NCBI GenBank assembly: GCA_019239915.1
Contig: JAFAZF010000051.1
Coordinates: forward strand, 62,001 to 126,000
Origin: Sphingomonadaceae bacterium
GTDB taxonomy: Bacteria; Pseudomonadota; Alphaproteobacteria; Sphingomonadales; Sphingomonadaceae
DNA: 64,000 nt
Direction: 5' to 3'
Below the pieces are notes generated by a model, which was given only the letters and a program-made list of their open reading frames with translations, had not been told where the DNA came from and did not search any database. Positions 8,283 to 17,337 of the stretch are shown in pieces (the stretch's first letter is position 1; every line of letters begins with the position of its first letter). The translations under genes were made by a program, and so were the position numbers.

Positions 8283-10754
8283 ATGGACGTGACGGGGGCC
8301 ACGAAGCGATCGAAGCGGGTAATAGGCGCGGTGCTGATCGCGTCGCTGCCGGGCCTCGCCCAGGCACAGACCGCGGCGCCGCCGCCCTCCGGTGCCACCG
8401 CCGCGAGCGCCGCCGCCTCCGCGCCGGGCGCGTCCAATGGCGAGATCATCGTCACCGCGACGCGCCAGGCGCAATCGCTCCAGAAGGTGCCGCTCTCGGT
8501 CAGCGCCTTCTCGCAGCAATCGATGGACGTGCGTGGCCTCAAGGACTTCGCCGACGTCGCACGCTTCACCCCGGGCGTGCGCTTCGGCCGCAGCGAGGGC
8601 GGTGCCGCCGACAACATCAGCATCCGCGGCATCTCGTCCGACGCCGGCGCAGGCACCACCGGCATCTATATCGACGACACGCCGATCCAGATCCGCGGGC
8701 TCGGCTTCAATTCCGAGAACACGCTGCCGGCGATCTTCGATCTCGAGCGGGTCGAGGTGTTGCGTGGGCCGCAGGGCACGCTGTTCGGCGCGGGTTCGGA
8801 GGGCGGCACCGTCCGCTTCATCACGCCGCAGCCCAATCTCCAGCATTTCCAGACGTATGATCGCGGCGAGATTGCCAGCACTGCGCACGGCGCGCTGAGC
8901 TGGGAGGCGGGCTCGGCGATCGGCGGCCCGATCGTGAAGGACAAGCTCGGCTTCCGGATATCCGCCTGGCATCGGCGCGACGGCGGCTATATCGATCATG
9001 TCGACGAGCAGAGCGGCCGGGTCGACGACAAGAACATCAATCATGGCGACACGACGGTGCTGCGTGCGGCGCTCACCTATGCGCCGATCGACGAACTCAA
9101 GATCACCCCTTCGGTCCACTATCAGAAGCGCGACACCCACGCGTCCGACAATTTCTTCGTCGGGCTCTCCGATCCCGGCAACGGCGTATTCCGCACCTCG
9201 ACGCCCGAATATCGCGGCAGCAAGGACCGCTTCGTCCTGCCGTCGCTCAACATTCACTATGATTTCAGCGGCGTTTCGCTGATCTCGAACACGTCCTATT
9301 TCAAGCGGCGCAACATCACCGGCTACTCAGGCACGCTCTACGATCTGTCCTACTACCAGAGCTGCTATCTCGATGGCTGCGGCTTCGCCGATACCGGCGT
9401 CAACGGCAGCACCGACGACAATCCAGGCCCGCTCTACCCATTCCTGACGCCGACCGGCATCAACAAGGCGCTACCCTTCTACCTGAGCCCCTCGCTCGTC
9501 ACCAACACGCAGCGCATCTGGACGCAGGAGGCGCGGCTTCAGTCGGACGATCCGAACGCCAGGCTCAGCTGGGTGGTCGGCGTTTTCTACCAGCACACCA
9601 AGCAGCGCAGCACGGAGGAGCTCGTCGATCCGCTCGGCAACAGCTTCTTCCAGCAGGTGTTCGGTGAGGGGATCGAGGATTTCTTCGGCTGGCCACTCTA
9701 TGTGAACAACGGCCGCGTCGACAGCTACATCAACAGCTCGAGTGCCAAGGAATCGCAGATCGCGGCCTTTGCGAACCTCACCTACCACGTCACCGATCAG
9801 CTCTCGCTCACGGCCGGCGGCCGCAAGGCCAAGACCAAATTCTCGGTCGTCAACTTCGCGGACGGCTCGCAGAACGCCGGCCGCACCGAGGGCAGCGGCA
9901 AGGAGAGCGATTCGCCGTTCACGCCCAAGCTCGGCATCAACTTCCAGGCCGATCGCAACAATCTGGTTTATGCGAGCTGGTCCAAGGGCTTCCGCGCGGC
10001 GGGCGCTAATCCGCCGGTGCCGATCGATCCCTGCGCCGACGATCTCGCCGCGCTCGGCCTCGCCGGCGCGCCGACGACCTACAAATCCGACAAGGTGACG
10101 AGCTGGGAAGTCGGCTCGAAGAACAAGCTGTTCGGCGGAAAACTGACGATCGACGCATCGATCTACACGTCGGACTGGAACAATATCCAGCAGATCGTCA
10201 ATCTGCCGACCTGCGCGATCCGCTTCATCGCCAACGTCGGCAAAGCGCGCAGTCGCGGCTTCGATCTGCAGGCTTCGATCAGCCCGGTGCGCGGCGTCAC
10301 GCTCGATGCGGCGATCGGCTATACCCACACGCGCTACACCGCCGATGCGGCGCTCGCGGCCGGCGGCCAAGTCGTCGTCACCAAAGGCGACGCAATCGAC
10401 GGGCCGCCGTGGACGCTGAGCTTCGGCGCGCAGTACGACTTCCCGGTCAACGATCTCGATTTCTACGTCCGCGGCGACGTCGAGTATCAGAGCCGGCTGA
10501 AAGCACCGACGCCCGAGCGCGACCCGGCAAGCGAGAGTTACGATCCCGCGCTGATCGCGCCCGCAGCAAACACCTTCGTGTCGCTCCGCGCGGGCGCGCT
10601 GGTGCATGGTGCCAACGTCTCCCTGTTCGTCGACAACCTGTTCGATAGCGCCCCGCAGCTCGGCTACACGCATGAGGACGCCGACACCGCATTGTTCGAG
10701 AACTCCACCTTCCGCCCGCGCACCGTCGGCATGACGGTGACGTACCGGAAGTAG
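8283..10754 (+). CDS. TonB-dependent outer-membrane receptor
   Basis: 823 residues: Sec signal peptide ending LAQAQ, a Pro/Ala linker, a TonB-box-like stretch (EIIVTATRQ), a plug domain with IRGISSDAG and VEVLRGPQGTLFGAGSEGG, and a 22-strand-type barrel ending in FRPRTVGMTVTYRK with a penultimate aromatic. Its size is usual for sphingomonad receptors. Substrate unknown. It lies between a PuuB-like oxidase and polyamine catabolic genes and shares an upstream palindrome with puuC, so a polyamine or an N-containing derivative is a reasonable guess, not a demonstration. AGGGGGA just before the ATG is a good ribosome site. Confidence 0.93.
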   Translation: MDVTGATKRSKRVIGAVLIASLPGLAQAQTAAPPPSGATAASAAASAPGASNGEIIVTATRQAQSLQKVPLSVSAFSQQSMDVRGLKDFADVARFTPGVRFGRSEGGAADNISIRGISSDAGAGTTGIYIDDTPIQIRGLGFNSENTLPAIFDLERVEVLRGPQGTLFGAGSEGGTVRFITPQPNLQHFQTYDRGEIASTAHGALSWEAGSAIGGPIVKDKLGFRISAWHRRDGGYIDHVDEQSGRVDDKNINHGDTTVLRAALTYAPIDELKITPSVHYQKRDTHASDNFFVGLSDPGNGVFRTSTPEYRGSKDRFVLPSLNIHYDFSGVSLISNTSYFKRRNITGYSGTLYDLSYYQSCYLDGCGFADTGVNGSTDDNPGPLYPFLTPTGINKALPFYLSPSLVTNTQRIWTQEARLQSDDPNARLSWVVGVFYQHTKQRSTEELVDPLGNSFFQQVFGEGIEDFFGWPLYVNNGRVDSYINSSSAKESQIAAFANLTYHVTDQLSLTAGGRKAKTKFSVVNFADGSQNAGRTEGSGKESDSPFTPKLGINFQADRNNLVYASWSKGFRAAGANPPVPIDPCADDLAALGLAGAPTTYKSDKVTSWEVGSKNKLFGGKLTIDASIYTSDWNNIQQIVNLPTCAIRFIANVGKARSRGFDLQASISPVRGVTLDAAIGYTHTRYTADAALAAGGQVVVTKGDAIDGPPWTLSFGAQYDFPVNDLDFYVRGDVEYQSRLKAPTPERDPASESYDPALIAPAANTFVSLRAGALVHGANVSLFVDNLFDSAPQLGYTHEDADTALFENSTFRPRTVGMTVTYRK

Positions 10755-10856
10755 CGGGCAGGGGTCTTCATCTCCGCAGGCGGAAGGCTGGGCGCGCTGC
10801 GGTCGCGGCTGGAGCTGCGGGCCGATCGCCGTCGTCGCCGAAGGCAAAAGAAGCGA

Positions 10857-11735
10857 TCAGTCGATCCGGAGCAGGCGCTTCGGCGTGTCGCGCGCCATCA
10901 GCGCGAGATCGTCTTCGCCCAAGCCTTCGTCCCAGAGATGCTCGAGGAAATCGCCCAGCGCCGAGACAGGGTGCGCAATCGCGTCCGACCAGCCGTAATC
11001 GGACGCGAGCGTGCAGCGATCGACGCCGATCTCGCGGATCACCGCCAGCATGTCGGGGATGCTCTTCGCGCCGGGCCCCATATTGTGGTTGCAGCTGAGC
11101 GCGGTCAGCTCGATCGTCACGCCCATGTCGGCAAGTTCGCGGCATTGGCAGGGCGTCAGGTGCGGTCCGGCGAGGTGCTCGCCGGCATGCGTCACGACGA
11201 CTTCGCATTCCGATGCGAACGCGCGCACCACCGCGCCGTGTTCCGCCGCGGTGATATGGCCGGTTGCCAGGATCGCGTCGTGCTGGCGGACGAGCCGCGC
11301 GATCTCGCGAACCGCTTCGACGAGTTCGCCGTCCTCATCGAGCACCTTGAGGCCGCAGCCCTCTATTCCGAACCGCGCGCCCATCCCGTTCAGATAATCC
11401 TGATGGCTGTGGAGCGTCGGTAGCCACACGATCCGTGCGCCCAGCTGCAGAGCCGTCTCGCCGGCATTGACGTTCAGACCGCCGCTCGGACGATCGGTAC
11501 AGATGCCTCCGAAGACACGGATGTCGGGGACGGCCTGTTCGATATAACTGGCGACCACTGGCGAGGCGAAGCCGTGCGCCTTGAGGACGATCGCCTGGTG
11601 GCCGCTGTCCCGCGCCTCCGTCGCCGCCGTGAGCGCATTCAAGGCCGAGGAACTGCCGGGTGCGGGCGGTGCGCCGACGGAATCCGGTCCGAAATGGCAG
11701 TGCATGTCGATCGCGCCTTCGATGCGCAGTGCCAT
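10857..11735 (-). CDS. DUF6282-like metal-dependent hydrolase
   Basis: 292-residue amidohydrolase-like protein. N-terminal metal motif DMHCHFGPD (His-x-His), then KAHGF, LPTLHSHQDY, LATGHI and VVTHAGEH histidine segments and a late Asp in LASDYGW, matching the ligand order of TIM-barrel amidohydrolases. I read it as the DUF6282 family, whose substrate is unknown. It is the last gene on this strand of the polyamine cluster, downstream of an aminotransferase but separated by 341 bp with repeated AAGGTCAC half-sites, so it probably has its own promoter. Confidence 0.75.
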   Translation of the reverse strand: MALRIEGAIDMHCHFGPDSVGAPPAPGSSSALNALTAATEARDSGHQAIVLKAHGFASPVVASYIEQAVPDIRVFGGICTDRPSGGLNVNAGETALQLGARIVWLPTLHSHQDYLNGMGARFGIEGCGLKVLDEDGELVEAVREIARLVRQHDAILATGHITAAEHGAVVRAFASECEVVVTHAGEHLAGPHLTPCQCRELADMGVTIELTALSCNHNMGPGAKSIPDMLAVIREIGVDRCTLASDYGWSDAIAHPVSALGDFLEHLWDEGLGEDDLALMARDTPKRLLRID

Positions 11736-11954
11736 GGTGCTGGTCCGCCTCTCGCTGCCGTGCCGCTATCCTAGCGTGCGAACATCGCGGGGCGACAACA
11801 ATCATGATCGCGCCGGCTGCAGACATGCGCGGAACCGCGCGACCCCGCTGCCGGATGTCAGCGACGACATTCCACTTTCCTACAGCGCAGGAGCAGGCGC
11901 ACCATCGCAGCTTTGTCTTCACCGTTGGATTCGCGGGGGCGGCCGGGCGCGTTG

Positions 11955-12028
11955 AAGGTCACAGGTGCGAAGGTCACGTTACTCTGTGACCTTCGCGCGG
12001 CATTTCACGCCGCAGCGCGTGTGACCTT
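11955..12028. promoter_or_regulatory. Cluster of four AAGGTCAC half-sites including a perfect hairpin
   Basis: AAGGTCAC occurs at 11955-11962 and 11970-11977, and its complement GTGACCTT at 11986-11993 and 12021-12028. The inner pair is an 11-bp perfect inverted repeat (11967-11977 / 11986-11996, 8-base loop). The rest of the 341-bp gap (11736-12076) shows no gene. There is no T-run, so a regulator-binding array or a structured leader is more likely than a simple terminator. Confidence 0.5.
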
Positions 12029-12076
12029 AGGCACCAAGCGCTTGAATTTTCTGTCCTCAATGGAGCTTACGTGCCG

Positions 12077-13396
12077 CTACCCCACCGCGAGGATCGCTGC
12101 CCGCAGTCGGTCCGCGATCTCGCCGATCTGCGCTTCCGTGCAGATCAGCGGCGGCGAGAGCGCAATGATGTCGCCGGTGGCGCGCACGAGCAGGCCGCCG
12201 TCGAAAGCGTGGTGAAAGATCTTGCGCGCGCGTACGCCGGCGCCCTCGGACGATGCGCCGAACTCGATCCCCGCGACAAAGCCGCAGGTGCGGATGTCGA
12301 TGACGTTAGGCAGATCGCGCAGGCCATGGATCGCGTCGGCCCAGGGCGCGGCGAGCGCTGCGGCGCGCTCGAACAGGCCTTCGCCTTCGTAGATCTCGAG
12401 CGTCGCGAGGCCGGCGGCGGCGGCGAGCGGGTGCCCCGAATAGGTGTAGCCGTGGAACAGTTCGATGCCGGGCGCGGCATTGTCGACGATCGCATCATGG
12501 ACGAAGCCGGCGGCGGCGACAGCGCCCATCGGCACCGCGCCGTTGGTGAGGCCCTTGGCCATCGCGATCACGTCAGGGGTCACGCCGAAGGCTTGCGCGG
12601 CGAACGGCGCGCCCAGCCGTCCGAACCCAGTGATGACCTCGTCGAAGATCAGCAATATACCGCGCTGCTTCGTGATCTCGCGAAGCTTTTCGAGATAGCC
12701 GACCGGCGGCGGAAGTACCCCGGTCGAGCCTGCGAGCGGCTCGACGATCACTGCGGCGATCGTGTCCGGCCCGTGCAGGTTGACGAGATCCTCGAGTGCG
12801 TCGGCGAGGTGGCCGCCCCATTCCGGCTGGCCACGGGTGAACGCCTGCTCCGCCCGATTGTAAGTGTGGGGCAGGTGGTCGACGCCGGGCAGGCTGAGGA
12901 ACTGTTTGCGGTTGCCGACGATGCCGCCGACCGAGGTGCCGCCGAAATTGACGCCATGATAGGCGCGCGCCCGGCCGATCAGCCGCGTGCGCTGCCCCTC
13001 GCCGCGTGCGCGGTGATAGGCGAGCGCGATCTTGAGCGCGGTGTCGACGGCTTCGGAGCCGGAGTTGGTGAAGAAGATGCGGTCGAGCCCGGCGGGCGTC
13101 ATCGCCCCGATGGCGGAGGCGAGCCGGAACACGCTGGGATGGGCGAGCTGGAAGGTCGGCGCGAAATCGAGCGCGGCGGCGCTCGCCTGGATCGCCTGCG
13201 TGATCGGCTCGCGGCAGTGGCCGGCATTGACGCACCACAGGCCTGCCGTCCCGTCGAGGATCTGCCGCCCGTCCGGCGTCCAGTAATGCATGTCGCGGGC
13301 ACGCCCGAGCATGCGCGGGTTCGCCTTGTAGCCGCGATTGTCGGTGAACGGCATCCAAAAGGCGGCGAGGTCGTTGGGCGGTGCGGTGGTGGCCAT
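12077..13396 (-). CDS. Class III aminotransferase (omega-amino acid:pyruvate type)
   Basis: 439-residue PLP enzyme. FFTNSGSEAVDTALKIA phosphate-binding segment, AYHGVNFGGTSVGG, the cofactor Asp252 in IFDEVITGFGRLG, and Schiff-base Lys281 in VIAMAKGLTNG. The N-terminus (FWMPFTDNRGYKANPRML) and overall sequence resemble beta-alanine/omega-amino acid:pyruvate transaminases, which move the omega-amino group of beta-alanine, GABA or diamines to pyruvate. Its place in the polyamine cluster suggests GABA, beta-alanine or an aminoaldehyde intermediate. GAAGAGAAG precedes the ATG. Confidence 0.9.
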   Translation of the reverse strand: MATTAPPNDLAAFWMPFTDNRGYKANPRMLGRARDMHYWTPDGRQILDGTAGLWCVNAGHCREPITQAIQASAAALDFAPTFQLAHPSVFRLASAIGAMTPAGLDRIFFTNSGSEAVDTALKIALAYHRARGEGQRTRLIGRARAYHGVNFGGTSVGGIVGNRKQFLSLPGVDHLPHTYNRAEQAFTRGQPEWGGHLADALEDLVNLHGPDTIAAVIVEPLAGSTGVLPPPVGYLEKLREITKQRGILLIFDEVITGFGRLGAPFAAQAFGVTPDVIAMAKGLTNGAVPMGAVAAAGFVHDAIVDNAAPGIELFHGYTYSGHPLAAAAGLATLEIYEGEGLFERAAALAAPWADAIHGLRDLPNVIDIRTCGFVAGIEFGASSEGAGVRARKIFHHAFDGGLLVRATGDIIALSPPLICTEAQIGEIADRLRAAILAVG

Positions 13397-13412
13397 GGGC
13401 TTCTCTTCTTGG

Positions 13413-13526
13413 GCCCTCTCCCGCTTGCGGGAGAGGGTGGGGTCAGGGTCTTCTTCATCAAGTGGGGGGCCGAAACCTGCTTGCCCTTACCCTCCCACCG
13501 CCTCTTCTTTCGCGAGCGGAAGAGAG
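13413..13526. repeat. Paired palindromic repeat, family E
   Basis: CCCTCTCCCGCTTGCGGGAGAGGG hairpin (within 13413-13438) followed by a second hairpin CTCTTCTTTCGCGAGCGGAAGAG ending against the ligase stop codon. A related family-E unit lies inside ileS at 40737-40862. Confidence 0.65.
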
Positions 13527-14882
13527 CTAGACCTTCAGCAGCAAGTGGTCGCGTTCCCAGCTGCTGATCACGCCTTCATAGGCGTTGAGCTCGTCGGCCT
13601 TGATGCGGTGGAAGGCGCGGATGAAGTCCTCGCCCAAGAGCTCGATCACCGGTCGGCACTTGAGCAGCCGGTCGAGCGCCTCGTCAAGGTTGCGGGGCAG
13701 CGTGCGCGGATGGCGATAGGCGTTGCCGTCGACCATCGGCGCGGGCTCGATGCGATCGCGCACGCCGATATAGCCGCAGACGAGACTGGCGGCGGCGGCG
13801 AGATAGGGGTTCGCGTCGGCGCCCGGCACGCGGTTCTCTACGCGCGTCGAGGCGGCATCGGTGATCGGCACGCGCAGGCCGCAGGATCGGTTGTCGTAGC
13901 CCCATTGCAGGTTGATCGGCGCCGAATGGGTCGGGCGCATCCGGCGGAAGCTGTTGACGTTCGGCGCGAACAGCGGCGCGACTTCGGGCAGCAGCGTCTG
14001 CAGCCCGCCGACGAAATGGCGGAAGACCTTGCTCAGCCCCTCGCGCCCGCGGCCGTCGGCGAACAGGTTGCGGCCCGTCTTGATGTCCACGGCGGAGATA
14101 TGCTGGTGCATCGCCGAACCGGGCTGGTTTTCCATCGGCTTGGCCATGAACGTCGCGTATACGCCGTGCTTCAGCGCGACTTGGCGGACGATGCGCTTGA
14201 ACAGGAAGACCTGGTCGCAGACATGGACCGGGTCGCCATGGTTGAAATTGATCTCGAGCTGGGCGGTGCCGGCCTCGTGGATCATCGTATCCAGGTGGAG
14301 TGAGGCGGTTTCGGCGTATTCGTAGATGTCCTCGATAAGATCCTCATATTCGGTCACGGCCTCGAGCCCGTAGGGCTGCGGCGCGGTTTCGGCGCGGCCC
14401 GATCGGCCAGCCGGCGGCAGCAGCGGCAGATCGGGATCGGTATTGACCTGCGTCAGATAGAATTCGAGTTCGGGCGCCAACTCCATCCGCCAGCCCATTT
14501 CGGTGTAGAATTCGAGCACCTTCTTGAGCACGAAGCGCGGACTGGTCTCGTAAGGGCCGCCGCCGCCCTTGTGATAGGCATCGGCGAAGACGAACGCGGT
14601 CGGCGTCTTGAAACCCGGCGCGACGCACAGCGTCGCGGCGTCAGGGTGAAGCGAGACGTCGGGATCGCTGAAGCTCTCCTCATTGCTTTCCTCGTCCGCA
14701 TATTCGCCGGTGACGGTCACCGCGAACACGCTCGACGGCATGCGCAGTGAATCGTTGCGTACTGAGTCGACGAACTTGCTGGCGGGCCAGACCTTGCCGC
14801 GGATGACGCCGTTCATGTCCGGCACGAGGCACTCGACCTCGCTGATGCGATTGTCCCTGATCCAGGTGGCGAATGTGTCCAT
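13527..14882 (-). CDS. puuA: Glutamine-synthetase-fold gamma-glutamylpolyamine ligase (second copy)
   Basis: 451-residue GS-superfamily ligase. Beta-grasp N-domain (CLVPDMNGVIRGKVWPA), then catalytic-domain signatures: ELEFYL, EAGTAQLEINFNHGDP, FMAKPMENQPGSAMHQHIS, NSFRRMRPTHSAPINLQWGYDNRSCGLRVP, and the ENRVPGADANPYLAAAA C-terminal segment. PuuA-type enzymes glutamylate putrescine using ATP. A second GS-fold ligase at 20514-21887 shares the layout but differs clearly, so the two may take different amines. It follows spuC on the same strand after a 64-bp gap that carries an inverted repeat and a run of eight C. Confidence 0.88.
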   Translation of the reverse strand: MDTFATWIRDNRISEVECLVPDMNGVIRGKVWPASKFVDSVRNDSLRMPSSVFAVTVTGEYADEESNEESFSDPDVSLHPDAATLCVAPGFKTPTAFVFADAYHKGGGGPYETSPRFVLKKVLEFYTEMGWRMELAPELEFYLTQVNTDPDLPLLPPAGRSGRAETAPQPYGLEAVTEYEDLIEDIYEYAETASLHLDTMIHEAGTAQLEINFNHGDPVHVCDQVFLFKRIVRQVALKHGVYATFMAKPMENQPGSAMHQHISAVDIKTGRNLFADGRGREGLSKVFRHFVGGLQTLLPEVAPLFAPNVNSFRRMRPTHSAPINLQWGYDNRSCGLRVPITDAASTRVENRVPGADANPYLAAAASLVCGYIGVRDRIEPAPMVDGNAYRHPRTLPRNLDEALDRLLKCRPVIELLGEDFIRAFHRIKADELNAYEGVISSWERDHLLLKV

Positions 14883-14918
14883 GTTCGATCGGGCTCAGCG
14901 CCCCCCCCAACTTCCTTT

Positions 14919-14945
14919 GATACGAACGGTGACGGCTATCGTATC
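14919..14945. promoter_or_regulatory. Inverted repeat GATACGA-N13-TCGTATC between spuC and puuA
   Basis: Seven-base perfect arms, 37-63 bases upstream of the ligase ATG and directly after the spuC stop. It could be an operator for the ligase or an RNA hairpin. A C8 run (14901-14908, top strand) follows it in the direction of transcription. Confidence 0.35.
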
Positions 14946-14946
14946 G

Positions 14947-16377
14947 CTACAGGCCCGGTTCCGCGCCCTCCAGCACCTCGCGCGGCGGCGGCCGATCGAG
15001 GCGGCGGAGTTGCTCGGCGACGTCGTCGAGCGCGGCGGCGATGATCGCGATCATGCGATCGACCTCCTCATGGGTGATGACGAAGGGCGGGCACATCACG
15101 ATCGTGTCGCGGATCGCGCGGACCATCAGCCCGCGCGCGATACAGGCGTCGCGCACCATCGGCCCGGCGTTGCCCTCGCGGCCGCCGAAGCGCGCGTTCG
15201 TGCCTTTCTCGGAGACGATCTCGACGCCGCCGATCAGCCCGATCGAGCGCGCCTCGCCGACCAGCGGATGGTCGTCGAGCCGGCGGAGCGCGACGGCTAA
15301 GTGCGGGCCGATGTCCGAGCGGACGCGATCGACCAGGCCTTCGCGCTCGATGATCTCGAGGTTGCGCAGCGCCACTGCGGCCGCGGTCGGGTGGCCCGAA
15401 TAGGTGTACCCGTGGACGAAATCGTCGTCGACCGAGCGCAGCGTCTCGACGATCTCGCGCGAGACCGCGGTTGCCGAGATCGGCAGATAGCCCGAGGACA
15501 GGCCCTTCGCCATGCTGACAAGATCGGGCGTGAAGCCGAATTTCTTGAAGCCGAACCACTCGCCCAGCCGCCCGAAGCCGGTGATCACCTCGTCGGCGAC
15601 GAGCAGGATGCCGTATTTGCGGCAGATCGCCTCGACGCGCGGCCAATAGCCCGGCGGCGGGATGATGACACCGCCCGCGCCCTGTACCGGCTCACCAATG
15701 AAGGCGGCAACCTTTTCGGGGCCGACCGCGAGGATGCGGTCCTCGATTGCCTGCGCGGCGCGCGCTCCGAACGCGTCGTCGTCCTCGCCATGCGCCTCGC
15801 CGAAGCGATAGGGCTGGACAACATGCTCGATGCCCGGGATCGGCAGCCCGCCCTGGGCGTGCATGTAGCTCATCCCGCCGAGGCTGGCGCCGGCCACGGT
15901 CGAGCCGTGATAGGCGTTCTTGCGGCTGATGAAGATGGTGCGCTCCGGGCTTCCCTTGATCGCCCAATAGGTGCGGACGAGCCGGAAAACGGTGTCGTTG
16001 GACTCGGAACCGGACGAGTTGAAGAAGATATGCTGGAGCTCGCCGCCGAGCAGCCCCGCGAGCTTGGCGGCGAGCTCGATCGCGGGCGTCGTCGCGGTGC
16101 GGAAGAAGCTGTTGTAATAGGGTAGCTCGAGCATCTGCTCGCAGGCGACCTCGGCCAGCTCCTTGCGGCCATAGCCGACGTCGACGCACCACAGGCCGGC
16201 CATGCCGTCGAGGATGGCGTTGCCGTCCCCGTCCCAGATCGTCGAGCCTTCCGCGCGGACGATGACGCGGCTGCCGCCCATCTCCTGTTGGAGCTTGTAC
16301 GAGGATTGCGCGGGCAGATGGTGCGCGACGTCGAGCCGGCGCAGCTCGGCGATGTCGTGGTTGCGGCGTGCGGTCAT
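14947..16377 (-). CDS. spuC: Putrescine:pyruvate aminotransferase-like class III enzyme
   Basis: 476-residue PLP aminotransferase related to SpuC/YgjG-like diamine transaminases. Phosphate-binding FFNSSGSESNDTVFRLVR, KNAYHGSTVAGASLGG, Asp262 in VADEVITGFGRLG, and Lys291 in VSMAKGLSSGYLP. The likely reaction is putrescine (or GABA) plus pyruvate to aminobutyraldehyde plus alanine. Start ATG 16377: it overlaps the puuD stop as ATGA. The longer in-frame extension upstream is only the palindromic repeat read in another frame. It gives a second, non-glutamylated route beside the Puu pathway. Confidence 0.88.
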   Translation of the reverse strand: MTARRNHDIAELRRLDVAHHLPAQSSYKLQQEMGGSRVIVRAEGSTIWDGDGNAILDGMAGLWCVDVGYGRKELAEVACEQMLELPYYNSFFRTATTPAIELAAKLAGLLGGELQHIFFNSSGSESNDTVFRLVRTYWAIKGSPERTIFISRKNAYHGSTVAGASLGGMSYMHAQGGLPIPGIEHVVQPYRFGEAHGEDDDAFGARAAQAIEDRILAVGPEKVAAFIGEPVQGAGGVIIPPPGYWPRVEAICRKYGILLVADEVITGFGRLGEWFGFKKFGFTPDLVSMAKGLSSGYLPISATAVSREIVETLRSVDDDFVHGYTYSGHPTAAAVALRNLEIIEREGLVDRVRSDIGPHLAVALRRLDDHPLVGEARSIGLIGGVEIVSEKGTNARFGGREGNAGPMVRDACIARGLMVRAIRDTIVMCPPFVITHEEVDRMIAIIAAALDDVAEQLRRLDRPPPREVLEGAEPGL

Positions 16378-17222
16378 GAGTGCGCCTCCGATGTCTCTTC
16401 TGTGCTCCGGCGAAGGCCGGAGCCCTGTGCCACGGGCGCCGGTCCTTCGTCGCCAGCGCTTCGGCCTTCGCCGGAGCACCGCACGGCATTCTCACCCCGC
16501 AGCGCACGGCCGAAGATGTGGAAGATGCCCTGGCTCGCCGCGTCGCGGTCGCTCTGCCATTCGGGGTGCCACTGGACGCCGAGGATCGCCGCGCCGTTGG
16601 GGTTGGCCGAGACGGCTTCGATCACGCCGTCGGGCGCTTGCGCCTCGATCCTGAGATCCGACCCGAGCCGTGCGACGCCCTGGAAATGAACCGAGTTGAC
16701 GTGCAGCCGATCGCGCCCGAACGCGTCGGCGAGCACGCCGCCGGGCGTCAGCATGACGTCGTGCCCATGCGCGAACATCGAATCGAGCGGAACGCCGTCC
16801 GGCGCGTGGTGCGACACCGCACGGCCGACCGCGCCCATGTCGCGCGCGAGCGTGCCGCCGAACGCGACGTTCAGCTCCTGGAAGCCGCGACAGATGCCGA
16901 GCACGGGCCGTGATCGATCGATCATCGCCGCGATCAGCCGCATCACCATCTCGTCGCGGCCCGCGTCGAACGGGCCGTCGCCGGCGTCGGCGTCGCCGTA
17001 GCGCGCCGGCGCGACATTGGAGGGGCTGCCGGTCAGCAGCAGCCCGTCGAGCCGCGCCGCGATAGTGACCGCGTCGACGAGATCGGGCCGCGCCGGGATC
17101 AGCACCGCATCGGCATCGGCATGGCGCACCGCGGCCTCCATGTAGCGGTCGATGACGACCTGCGCGGTTTCGCCGGCGAAATCGCGCGTGCAGGCGGTGA
17201 TGCCGATGAGGGGACGGGTCAT
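16374..17222 (-). CDS. puuD: Gamma-glutamyl-GABA hydrolase PuuD with repeat-derived C-terminal tail
   Basis: Class I glutamine-amidotransferase-like hydrolase that splits gamma-glutamyl-GABA to glutamate and GABA. Triad: nucleophile Cys111 (LGICRGFQELN), His219 and Glu221 (VQWHPEW). The conserved enzyme ends near residue 244. Residues 245-282 (GENAVRCSGEGRSAGDEG and onward) are encoded by a family-B palindromic repeat (16393-16490) and continue until a TGA that overlaps the spuC ATG. So the repeat extended the protein but kept ATGA coupling. The total of 282 aa exceeds the usual ~250. Confidence 0.92.
   Translation of the reverse strand: MTRPLIGITACTRDFAGETAQVVIDRYMEAAVRHADADAVLIPARPDLVDAVTIAARLDGLLLTGSPSNVAPARYGDADAGDGPFDAGRDEMVMRLIAAMIDRSRPVLGICRGFQELNVAFGGTLARDMGAVGRAVSHHAPDGVPLDSMFAHGHDVMLTPGGVLADAFGRDRLHVNSVHFQGVARLGSDLRIEAQAPDGVIEAVSANPNGAAILGVQWHPEWQSDRDAASQGIFHIFGRALRGENAVRCSGEGRSAGDEGPAPVAQGSGLRRSTEETSEAHS
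16393..16490. repeat. Paired palindromic repeat, family B, inside the puuD 3' end
   Basis: TGTGCTCCGGCGAAGGCCGGAG on the left and CTTCGGCCTTCGCCGGAGCA on the right form facing hairpins. The unit starts where conserved PuuD sequence ends and supplies its last ~33 codons. Confidence 0.75.
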
Positions 17223-17237
17223 GGCGCCGTCTTACCT

Positions 17238-17316
17238 CGTGCTCCTGCGAAAGCAGGAGGCCGTTCCGACAACGGCGTCGCTTGCGGCGGCGAGCTCCTG
17301 CTTCCGCAGGAGCACG
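17238..17316. repeat. Paired palindromic repeat, family C
   Basis: CGTGCTCCTGCGAAAGCAGGAG faces CTCCTGCTTCCGCAGGAGCACG, between potA and puuD. A related copy is at 47979-48054 upstream of hrcA. Confidence 0.75.
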
Positions 17317-17337
17317 GAAGCATTTGCGGGGAGCGGA

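Noticed and set aside
12071-13567. Plus-strand reading frame across the aminotransferase and repeat
   Set aside because: Shadow frame; no domain signatures, whereas the minus-strand aminotransferase has all PLP motifs.
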